Shown here in pieces: positions 8,655-14,570 of a DNA stretch of 16,775 nt (the stretch's first letter is position 1; every line of letters begins with the position of its first letter). A program made the position numbers and the translations under genes. The DNA comes from an uncultured Clostridia bacterium (lineage in GTDB: Bacteria > Bacillota > Clostridia > Oscillospirales > Acutalibacteraceae). The notes beneath the pieces were generated by a model. It did no database searches. It was not told the DNA's origin and saw only the letters and a list, made by a program, of their open reading frames with translations. The stretch is from NCBI GenBank assembly GCA_937877675.1, contig CALEIS010000004.1:1-16775 (forward strand), read 5' to 3'.

Positions 8655-11600
8655 CTCTGTCACTCCTTAATATAGAAATTGCATCATCAAACGATGGGAC
8701 ATCCAATTCCTTTACAGGGTCGGATTCCTCACGCTTACAAATATCCTTATATTTACACCAAGTACAACCACCATCAACAGGAAATGCAGAAATATAGCCA
8801 CTCTGCAATTCGTTTGCCATATTTTTAATGGAATCGTTAACTCGGTCTTTAAGCGCACTCAAAGAATCCAAGGAAATAACATTTCCTTTTAATGCGCCAT
8901 TTTTATCAAGAGAAACTGGTAGGAAAAGTCCCTCGCAACTATTTTCCATAGCAGTTACTACATCAATATTGTTAAGCACCATACCATGCATTCTGAGTTC
9001 CTGCATAGATGCTATTTTTGACTTAGATTCGTCAGAGTCCCTTGTAATTTTATCAGATTTTACTCTTGGATTTTTGGCTTGGAAATAAAGAATTCCTGCA
9101 GGGGTTACATTCTTGTAATACTCTCCACCATTTTGCCAGATTGCAAAAAGGTAAATGAGCATCTGCATATTAAGTCCTGAGAAAACCTCACCCAACTTAA
9201 ACTCTTTGCCACCTGTTTTATAGTCAATGACTCTTACAAAGGTATTATCCTCTGTTTCGTATGTATCAACTCGGTCAACGCTACCCACAATTCTTACAAA
9301 TCCACCATTCGGGAGATTTATTTCATAAGGTGGAATCTGACCATCAACATTGATTTTAAGTTCAAAATCTGCAGGTGTGAATTTACATTGTGAAAACTCT
9401 GCTATAAGTTGTTTCACAACCTTATACGAAGTTTCTTTAAGCAGAGAAACTGTTCGCATAAATGACTGTGCTTTATTTTCATAGCCACCCATATTTTCTG
9501 TGATGTAAGTATCTATGATTTTATTGATTTCTATTCTTATGTCTTTATCATTAAATTTGCCTAACTCACTCTTTGGATTCTCGGACAAGAAAACTTCCAA
9601 GACATGGTGAATAAGTGTACCTGAAAGTGCAGCATCCACCTCTGCTTCTTTTCGTGGTATTGCTTTAAGTCCGTATTCGCAGAAATAACTGAATGGGCAT
9701 TTATAGAACTTTTCAACTCTTGAAGCAGAGATATACATATTTTTACCGAAAAATTCAGTTGCAAGGTTACTATCGGTAATATAAAAATCTTTCTTATCTG
9801 CTTTTTGAAGCTTCGAAAGTTCATTTTTTCCATCATTTTCATTGAAATACTGCTTCAAAGTTTCACCCAACACTGAGCCTTTGACATTCTCCCCTGCCAT
9901 CACTGAAAAAGCAGAATTTCGGCTTTCAACCCTATCAATTTTAGCATTTTCAGTTCTCACATTACATTTTGGGAACATCTTAATAACATCACTCACCAAT
10001 TCAGACGGTGTGAGTGATGATGAGTCACTACCAAGTGCAGGATAAGTAAAATAAAGTTTATCCGTTGCGAGAGTTGCAGCATGGTAAGCAATAAAATTCT
10101 CGCTTACAGAGTTATATTCAAGGTTACTGATTATTGGTAACCCATTCTTAATAAGTTCACATCTTTCAATGTCGTTGAAAAGTACGCCTGATGAGCTTTC
10201 TCCTGGGAAAACACCAGTATTAACACCCATGAGAAAAACTACTTTTGGTGCAGAAGCTCGAATTCTGTCGGCAGAGCCTACAATCACCTCATCAATACCA
10301 TTAGGAATTACGCCAATGTTTTTTGATGCAACGAGAATTGTAAATAATTCGGAATAACGCTCAATTGATATACTTGAATTACCAAGAGCAAAATAAAGTC
10401 CATCAAGAATCTCTGTGAGAAGTTTCCATATTCTGCCTTGTTCAAGTGCTAAATCAATCTCATCATTTTCATTGAGAAATTCTGTGAATTTTTTAAGATT
10501 CTCGTCAATTTTAGCATTACGTAAGAAGGCAAAAAGTTCTCTTGAAACTGTTTCACCATCGGAATTTTTTATTTTATTTTTCAAGGAAAGAATTGGTCCT
10601 ACAACTCTTTCACGAAGACCATTTATTTCATCAAGGTTTTTCTGCGAAATCTCGTCAAAGTCCTCACCAAAGCCTTTTGGATTTTCTGTCCATGGATTAA
10701 CCCACATTGAAGGACGGATTTTCCACATAAGGCAATAGTCTTCTAACAGAGCAATTTCCTCAACTGTAAAGCCGTAAAGTTGAGTTTTTAAAAATCTCAA
10801 AACTGTTTCAGTTTCAAAACCTTTTACAAGAATATCAAGAAAGCATTTCACAAACACAACAAGTGGTTGAGTGTCAATGGGTTGACGATTGTCGTGAAAA
10901 CATTCAATGTCGTATTTTCTAAAAGCAGATGCTAAATCTTTTCTGTAATCTTCTTCATTTCTTACAATTACAGCAATATCTCTATATCGAAGATTTTCTT
11001 TTCTGATAAGCTTCTTAATTTCGGAAGCCACAATCTGACACTCTTCAGTTTTTGTTCTGCAAGGAATTATCGTAATTCCTTTTGCATCCTCGTCATATGT
11101 ATTGTTATTTGATGAGAAAATATTTTCTTCAAGGAAATTGAGTTCGTCTTTTTTGAACTCTTTTTTGGAATATAAAACATTTTCAGGTGCAATTTTTACA
11201 CTTATTTTATTTGCTATGCTTTTAAGCTTTTTAATCTCAACATTAGCATTATAGAAAAGTTCATATCTGCTGTTATTTTTTGATGTGTCGCAACAGAAAG
11301 TAACAAAAACATCGTCTGCCTGACGCAAAATTTGTTCAATAATCTTGTATTCCTGCCCTGAAAAGCCTGAAAAAGCATCCAAAAATACTGTTTTACCCTT
11401 GAAATAATCAACTTCCCACAAAAGCTCATAAAGTTTGTCAAGATGAGTGTTGCTATCGGTAAAACTCTGTGACAAAAGTGCATCATAGCAAGTAAAAATC
11501 AATGAAAGTTCAGAAAGTTTACTAGAAAAAGATGCCTTCTTTACCTTGCTTGAAAATTCCTCAAGATTTTCATTTGCAACTCCACATTTTTTCATTTCTT

Positions 11601-11973
11601 TATGAAAACTTAAAATCTCTTGGAGGAGTTGGGGAAACCTTTTATAACGGTTAAAAACTGTGAGTTTGTCTTCAAGAGTTTCAATGGCACGGCTCATAAG
11701 CACAGCACGTACACCATCGTCGGCAATCTTTTTATCGATTTTTCCATATTGGGACAAGAGCCTTTCAGCAATTCTTGAAAAGCTCAAAATTTCAACATTA
11801 TTTATTTTTTCATTACCTAAAAGCTGTAACATTCCCTTTTCAGTTTCAAATGAAAACTGTTCAGGAACAATTATTATGGCTTTATTTGACTGCACTTTTG
11901 CAATTTCACAAGCTTTAGAACGGATTAGTCGGGTTTTGCCGCTACCTGTTCGTCCTGTAATAATGTTGAGCAT
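8635..11973 (-). CDS. addB: ATP-dependent helicase/deoxyribonuclease subunit B (AddB)
   Basis: AddB is the partner of AddA; it contributes a second nuclease and, in studied species, Chi recognition. The 1112 residues match the Firmicute family. Walker A GRTGSGKT is at 7-14, but the rest of the helicase core is degenerate, as usual for AddB. The C-terminal nuclease carries GTLIHHVLE, GSVDRVD and VIDYKTGG. The Fe-S cluster cysteines are present: one in YKCPFSYF before the nuclease and C1070, C1073, C1079 (C-x2-C-x5-C) after it. The start is the ATG at 11973 with AAAGGGG 8 nt upstream, a sequence that begins within the stop codon of the preceding glycosidase gene. Only 14 nt separate the two genes, so addB depends on that operon's promoter unless an unseen one lies inside the glycosidase gene. 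Confidence 0.96.
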   Translation of the reverse strand: MLNIITGRTGSGKTRLIRSKACEIAKVQSNKAIIIVPEQFSFETEKGMLQLLGNEKINNVEILSFSRIAERLLSQYGKIDKKIADDGVRAVLMSRAIETLEDKLTVFNRYKRFPQLLQEILSFHKEMKKCGVANENLEEFSSKVKKASFSSKLSELSLIFTCYDALLSQSFTDSNTHLDKLYELLWEVDYFKGKTVFLDAFSGFSGQEYKIIEQILRQADDVFVTFCCDTSKNNSRYELFYNANVEIKKLKSIANKISVKIAPENVLYSKKEFKKDELNFLEENIFSSNNNTYDEDAKGITIIPCRTKTEECQIVASEIKKLIRKENLRYRDIAVIVRNEEDYRKDLASAFRKYDIECFHDNRQPIDTQPLVVFVKCFLDILVKGFETETVLRFLKTQLYGFTVEEIALLEDYCLMWKIRPSMWVNPWTENPKGFGEDFDEISQKNLDEINGLRERVVGPILSLKNKIKNSDGETVSRELFAFLRNAKIDENLKKFTEFLNENDEIDLALEQGRIWKLLTEILDGLYFALGNSSISIERYSELFTILVASKNIGVIPNGIDEVIVGSADRIRASAPKVVFLMGVNTGVFPGESSSGVLFNDIERCELIKNGLPIISNLEYNSVSENFIAYHAATLATDKLYFTYPALGSDSSSLTPSELVSDVIKMFPKCNVRTENAKIDRVESRNSAFSVMAGENVKGSVLGETLKQYFNENDGKNELSKLQKADKKDFYITDSNLATEFFGKNMYISASRVEKFYKCPFSYFCEYGLKAIPRKEAEVDAALSGTLIHHVLEVFLSENPKSELGKFNDKDIRIEINKIIDTYITENMGGYENKAQSFMRTVSLLKETSYKVVKQLIAEFSQCKFTPADFELKINVDGQIPPYEINLPNGGFVRIVGSVDRVDTYETEDNTFVRVIDYKTGGKEFKLGEVFSGLNMQMLIYLFAIWQNGGEYYKNVTPAGILYFQAKNPRVKSDKITRDSDESKSKIASMQELRMHGMVLNNIDVVTAMENSCEGLFLPVSLDKNGALKGNVISLDSLSALKDRVNDSIKNMANELQSGYISAFPVDGGCTWCKYKDICKREESDPVKELDVPSFDDAISILRSDRDGENLD

Positions 11974-11987
11974 AGTTTTTGCCCCTT

Positions 11988-13280
11988 TTACTTTAATTTA
12001 AATAATTTTGCACCGTGAGAATTTACAGTACAAGTGATTTTATCTTTGATTTCGCAAACATCTTCTTTTGCCCACAAATCACGGAGAGTGTATTCCCCTG
12101 CCAAATCGTAATCAGTCAAATCAACTGTAATTTCTTTTTCGTTTTCGGACACATTGAATATTGCAATCAAAGGTTTTTCATCAGAAGAAACTGCTGACCA
12201 AATTACTATATCTTCATCACGATAAATCTGTTTTCCGTCGTGAGAATGCTGATTGACATCAAGGACTTCCTTATTTGTCATAAGAGAAAGTGTCCATTCG
12301 TCGTTGTTTCTCATTTCGCCACCAAACATAAGTGGTGAACGGAAAATTGACCAAAGAGTCATGAGAGTAATCTGCTCGTCTTTTGTAAACTGTGTGTATC
12401 TATCCTGTGGGCCATGGCAAGAACCGTTTCGTGATATATTACCAAGTGGTAACATATCACAATCAGGCCAACAACCCTCACTCACGTATGGAGCCCATTT
12501 TTCACATTTTTCAAACATCTCGTAGAGTTTACCCCACCAGTCCCAGAAGTCGCCTGTAAGTCGCCACATATTGGCATTTTCGCAAAGGTGGTCTGCAACG
12601 GACAATTCAGCAGGTCCGGGAGAAAGACTTAAAACAATATCTCTGCCTGTTTTGTCAATAGCTTTTCTAATCATTTCAACTTCTTCTCGTGCAGAGTATG
12701 GATTGTCCCATTTTCTGAATTCTGTAACGCAAATGTCATCCACTTTAACAAAGTCAATTCCCCATTCTGCATACATTTGGAAGATACTGTCATAATAAGC
12801 CTGTGCACCCTCGCAAGTGTACATACCATACATATCTGTATTCCATGGGCAAACAGAGAAATGATGAACAACCTGACGAGCAGTTTTATCAGTACCTAAA
12901 ATTGGTGTATTCTGATGAACTGCCTGACGAGGAATACCACGCATAATATGAATACCAAATTTAAGTCCCATATCGTGAATTTTGTCGGCAATAGCCTTAA
13001 AACCAACACCATTTGCAGATGATGGGAAACGGTTAACAGCCGGAATGAGACGAGAATATTCGTCCATACAAAGCTCTGTAAAGTTGTTATAATCGTTATT
13101 TTTTGCCTTTGGCTCATACCATTGAATATCGCATACAACATACTGCCAACCATAATCTTTAAGGTGCTTTGCCATATATTCTGCATTACCCATAAGTTGT
13201 TCTTCGTTTACGGCTGCACCATAACAGTCCCAACTGTTCCAACCCATGGGAGGAGTTTTTGCAAATCTATTTTTATTCAT
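11988..13280 (-). CDS. Family-27 glycoside hydrolase, alpha-galactosidase-like
   Basis: A TIM-barrel retaining glycosidase of 430 residues. It opens with KTPPMGWNSWDCYG, the GH27/GH36 clan hallmark. The nucleophile is D181 (DFVKVDD) and the acid/base is D244 (WRLTGDFWDWW), matching the usual spacing. An all-beta C-terminal domain fills about 340-430. There is no signal peptide, so it should act in the cytoplasm on imported small glycosides. The galactose-binding Asp-Asp-Cys-Trp of classical alpha-galactosidases reads D51-I-Q-W here, losing the second Asp; HIMRGIPRQAV replaces the usual strand after it. Substrate could therefore differ (for example beta-L-arabinopyranoside, also known in GH27). 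The start at 13280 has AGGTG 6 nt upstream, partly within the preceding gene's stop region. It is the second gene of an operon with addBA. Confidence 0.88.
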   Translation of the reverse strand: MNKNRFAKTPPMGWNSWDCYGAAVNEEQLMGNAEYMAKHLKDYGWQYVVCDIQWYEPKAKNNDYNNFTELCMDEYSRLIPAVNRFPSSANGVGFKAIADKIHDMGLKFGIHIMRGIPRQAVHQNTPILGTDKTARQVVHHFSVCPWNTDMYGMYTCEGAQAYYDSIFQMYAEWGIDFVKVDDICVTEFRKWDNPYSAREEVEMIRKAIDKTGRDIVLSLSPGPAELSVADHLCENANMWRLTGDFWDWWGKLYEMFEKCEKWAPYVSEGCWPDCDMLPLGNISRNGSCHGPQDRYTQFTKDEQITLMTLWSIFRSPLMFGGEMRNNDEWTLSLMTNKEVLDVNQHSHDGKQIYRDEDIVIWSAVSSDEKPLIAIFNVSENEKEITVDLTDYDLAGEYTLRDLWAKEDVCEIKDKITCTVNSHGAKLFKLK

Positions 13281-13289
13281 CGGAACACC

Positions 13290-13628
13290 TCAATCTAAAA
13301 TTACACTCTTTTTCTTACCGTTTTTGTTTTTTGGATACTCACGGATTCTTGTAATATATTCACAATTGACAAGGTCACATTGTCCATTTTTGTTTTCAAC
13401 CTCAAGCCAACCTTCATTACAGGATTTTATTGTACCTGTAATCTGTGAAGAAGATGTACAAGTGTAAATCAAACACTCTTTGCCAATATATTTTTCGATA
13501 AGCGCTGTCATTTCTTTCTGTCCCCTTTTTTTACGAAGATGTTTACGACTTACAACAAGAATTTCATTATGTTGTTGCCACAATATGATAATAAAAACGA
13601 CAAAAAACACTATCCATGTAGAATTCAT
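13290..13628 (-). CDS. Small membrane-anchored protein with possible Sm-like C-terminal domain
   Basis: The 112-residue protein has one hydrophobic N-terminal helix (about 3-17), a very basic stretch (RKHLRKKRGQK, 28-38), then a compact domain (about 41-97) and a basic tail. The domain pattern, IEKYIGKECLIYTC..ITGTIKSCNEGWLEVEN..CDLVNCEYITRIRE, has five short strands with a G-x-I-x-x-C-x-x-G-W-L-E-V core that resembles an Sm/Hfq-like barrel. This assignment is inference; it may match one of the small Firmicute DUFs such as DUF6897. The basic linker suggests a cytoplasmic C-terminus. The start at 13628 has GGAGGTGG just upstream. It leads the operon from the promoter at 13656-13684 and ends 9 nt before the glycosidase gene. 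Function unknown. Confidence 0.75.
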   Translation of the reverse strand: MNSTWIVFFVVFIIILWQQHNEILVVSRKHLRKKRGQKEMTALIEKYIGKECLIYTCTSSSQITGTIKSCNEGWLEVENKNGQCDLVNCEYITRIREYPKNKNGKKKSVILD

Positions 13629-13655
13629 AAAACCACCTCCATATTTGTTCAATAT

Positions 13656-13684
13656 ATTTTATCATTTTATATAATTTTTGTAAA
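13656..13684 (-). promoter_or_regulatory. Promoter of the small-protein/GH27/addBA operon
   Basis: The -35 is TTTACA (13684-13679), followed by a 17-nt spacer. The -10 is TAAAAT (13661-13656), preceded by TGA, an extended -10. The predicted start is about 20 nt before the ATG at 13628. It is divergent from the tRNA promoter about 80 bp away. Confidence 0.6.
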
Positions 13685-13761
13685 CCTTTGACTGGGTAAA
13701 ATAACGGACTCATATAAAAGGATTTTTTAAATAAATATTTTAAATTAAGCATAAAAAGTTC

Positions 13762-13790
13762 TTGACAAAGAGTATTCATTGTGCTAAAAT
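13762..13790 (+). promoter_or_regulatory. Strong promoter of the tRNA cluster
   Basis: There is a consensus -35 TTGACA (13762-13767), a 17-nt spacer and a TAAAAT -10 (13785-13790) with an upstream TGC, an extended -10. The start is predicted about 10 nt before the first tRNA, as expected for a stable-RNA operon. The sequence ahead of the -35 is A/T-rich (UP-element-like). Confidence 0.85.
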
Positions 13791-13807
13791 AGTCAAGCAT
13801 TTGAAAT

Positions 13808-13881
13808 GCGGGTGTAGTTCAATGGTAGAATCCCAGCCTTCCAAGCTGGTCGTGTGGGTTCGATTCCCATCACCCGCTCCA
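13808..13881 (+). tRNA. tRNA-Gly (anticodon TCC)
   Basis: The acceptor stem GCGGGTG/CACCCGC is complete. The anticodon stem CCAGC/GCTGG surrounds loop CTTCCAA, and the T-loop is TTCGATT. CCA is encoded (13879-13881). The next tRNA begins at the very next base, so RNase processing must separate them with no spacer. Confidence 0.97.
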
Positions 13882-13958
13882 GCGCTGATAGCTCAGTTGG
13901 ATAGAGCATCTGCCTTCTAAGCAGAGGGTCGGGGGTTCGAATCCCTTTCAGCGTGCCA
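13882..13958 (+). tRNA. tRNA-Arg (anticodon TCT)
   Basis: The acceptor stem is GCGCTGA/TCAGCGT with a G-U first pair. The anticodon stem TCTGC/GCAGA surrounds loop CTTCTAA and reads AGA. CCA is encoded (13956-13958). The T-stem GGGGG/CCCTT has two G-U pairs, which is weak but tolerable. The arms of the acceptor stem reappear in the spacer downstream (13960-14002). Confidence 0.95.
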
Positions 13959-13959
13959 G

Positions 13960-14002
13960 TCAGCGTATAAAGTGAATAAGTTAATTAGCCTTTGTGCGCT
14001 GA
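13960..14002 (+). other. Inter-tRNA hairpin copying the tRNA-Arg acceptor arms
   Basis: A 13-bp stem (13960-13972 with 13990-14002, two G-U pairs) closes a 17-nt loop. Its left arm starts TCAGCGT, identical to the 3' acceptor strand of tRNA-Arg (13948-13954). Its right arm ends GCGCTGA, identical to the 5' acceptor strand (13882-13888). TTTATAT follows, so weak termination is possible. It may be the remnant of a second tRNA-Arg or a processing signal. Confidence 0.55.
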
Positions 14003-14009
14003 TTTATAT

Positions 14010-14087
14010 GGTGGGTATAGCTTAGTTGGTTAAAGCGCCAGTTTGTGGCACTGGAGACCATCGGTTCGAATCCGATTATCCACCCCA
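14010..14087 (+). tRNA. tRNA-His (anticodon GTG)
   Basis: The anticodon stem CCAGT/ACTGG surrounds loop TTGTGGC. The extra G at -1 (14010) faces the C discriminator (14084), the identity mark of tRNA-His. The acceptor is GTGGGTA/TATCCAC and the encoded CCA is at 14085-14087. Confidence 0.96.
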
Positions 14088-14093
14088 CTAATT

Positions 14094-14125
14094 CAAAACT
14101 CCGTCAAAGATTTGGCGGAGTTTTG
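14094..14125 (+). terminator. Hairpin terminator or attenuator after tRNA-His
   Basis: CAAAACTCCG (14094-14103) pairs perfectly with CGGAGTTTTG (14116-14125), and the stem continues inward (TCAAA/TTTGG). The TTTTG at the end of the stem can act as the U-tract, but there is no further T-run. Because tRNA-Gln follows 23 nt later with no clear promoter, some read-through is likely. Confidence 0.6.
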
Positions 14126-14147
14126 AGTATAAAACACAACTTAATAT

Positions 14148-14222
14148 TGGGGTGTCGTCAAGCGGTAAGACACAGCACTTTGACTGCTGCATTCGTAGGT
14201 TCGAATCCTGCCACCCCAGCCA
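14148..14222 (+). tRNA. tRNA-Gln (anticodon TTG)
   Basis: The acceptor is TGGGGTG/CACCCCA with discriminator G. The anticodon stem CAGCA/TGCTG surrounds loop CTTTGAC, and the T-arm is GTAGG-TTCGAAT-CCTGC. CCA is encoded (14220-14222). The final 22 nt plus AAA recur 196 bp downstream. Confidence 0.96.
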
Positions 14223-14225
14223 AAA
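14201..14225 (+). repeat. Direct repeat copy 1: 3' end of tRNA-Gln
   Basis: These 25 nt (from the T-loop TCGAATCC through CCA plus AAA) are identical to 14397-14421, an offset of 196 bp. This copy is inside the functional tRNA. Confidence 0.95.
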
Positions 14226-14268
14226 TAACAGTTCTGACCTTTAGGTTGGGACTGTTATTTTAATTTGA
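14222..14268 (+). terminator. Intrinsic terminator of tRNA-Gln
   Basis: AAAATAACAGT (14222-14232) pairs perfectly with ACTGTTATTTT (14251-14261). An inner CTGACC/GGTTGG helix has wobble pairs, and AATTTG follows. The first A of the stem is the last base of the tRNA's CCA. Confidence 0.75.
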
Positions 14269-14422
14269 TAGTAAAGGATTCGAACCTGAGAAGGTTTTGG
14301 CGTTAAGAAAACGATATAGTATATCGTTTTTAGCCAAAGGGCGTGAGGCATTTATGCCGAGCGTATAGTATGCAAGGCTTAAGCCGAAGCAGACGGTCGA
14401 ATCCTGCCACCCCAGCCAAAAA
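14262..14422 (+). ncRNA. Structured tRNA-Gln-derived cassette, rtT-like candidate RNA
   Basis: No tRNA or protein gene is recognisable here, but the stretch is dense in foldable elements. A long-range stem joins 14275-14286 to 14395-14405 (11 bp, one bulged A). Inside it are AACCT/AGGTT (14283-14296, exclusive with part of the outer stem), TTTGGC/GCCAAA (14296-14301/14333-14338) closing a 10-bp hairpin (14308-14330), GGCA/TGCC (14347-14358), GCGTA/TATGC (14361-14373), and GGC/GCC (14376-14385) within TGC/GCA (14371-14391). It ends with a 25-nt copy of the tRNA-Gln 3' end (14397-14421) reading through CCA. A terminator follows. The layout recalls the E. coli tyrT (rtT) repeats. Whether it is a stable RNA is inference. 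Confidence 0.45.
14397..14421 (+). repeat. Direct repeat copy 2: orphan 3' end of tRNA-Gln
   Basis: Identical to 14201-14225. Upstream the match stops: ACGGTCGA here against AGGTTCGA in the tRNA, so the T-loop has lost a T and there is no tRNA body. It is an orphan CCA end, possible att-site footprint or repeat unit. Confidence 0.95.
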
Positions 14423-14460
14423 GAGAAAAGTCGCACGATTGTGTGACTTTTTCTTTTTGT
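14418..14460 (+). terminator. Intrinsic terminator after the tRNA-Gln-derived cassette
   Basis: AAAAGTCGCAC (14427-14437) pairs with GTGTGACTTTT around loop GATT, with one G-T wobble. The A-rich and T-rich flanks lengthen the stem, ending in TTTTTCTTTTTG (14448-14459). Confidence 0.85.
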
Positions 14461-14570
14461 ATTATTCACTATTCATTATTCACTCTTCACTATTCATTTA
14501 ATTATGCGACTTTTTCCAATGAAAAATGAATAATGAAGTCACTTCGTTGATGAATAATTAATAATTTTTT
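14460..14570. repeat. AT-rich low-complexity inverted-repeat (MITE-like) sequence
   Basis: Repeated words of the type TTCACTATTCATTA fill 14461-14500. TTCATTATTCA (14472-14482) is the exact inverse of TGAATAATGAA (14527-14537). GAAGTCACTTC (14535-14545) is a small palindrome, and a second TGAATAATTAATAATT follows. TGCGACTTTTTC (14505-14516) repeats the right arm of the preceding terminator almost exactly. Such ATTCATTATTCAT stretches are common as dispersed repeats in clostridial intergenic DNA (from memory). It may also end transcription of the metal transporter, whose stop is at 14570. Confidence 0.45.

Noticed and set aside
13960..14010. Spacer hairpin as a CRISPR-like or riboswitch element
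   Set aside because: It has a single stem with no repeat array or ligand-type core, and its arms are explained as copies of the tRNA-Arg acceptor strands.
14045..14263. Plus-strand open frame of 72 codons across tRNA-His and tRNA-Gln
   Set aside because: It is made of tRNA and terminator sequence; an artefact of tRNA genes being free of stops in one frame.
14274..14296. A minus-strand tRNA signalled by the antisense T-arm GGTTCGAATCC
   Set aside because: No anticodon arm, D-arm or matching acceptor stem can be assembled around it on the minus strand; only the T-arm-like 13 nt are present.
14260..14469. Minus-strand open frame of 69 codons
   Set aside because: It has no ribosome site and its peptide is simply the antisense of two terminators, the tRNA-Gln end copy and the hairpins. 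The RNA-level structure explains the sequence better.
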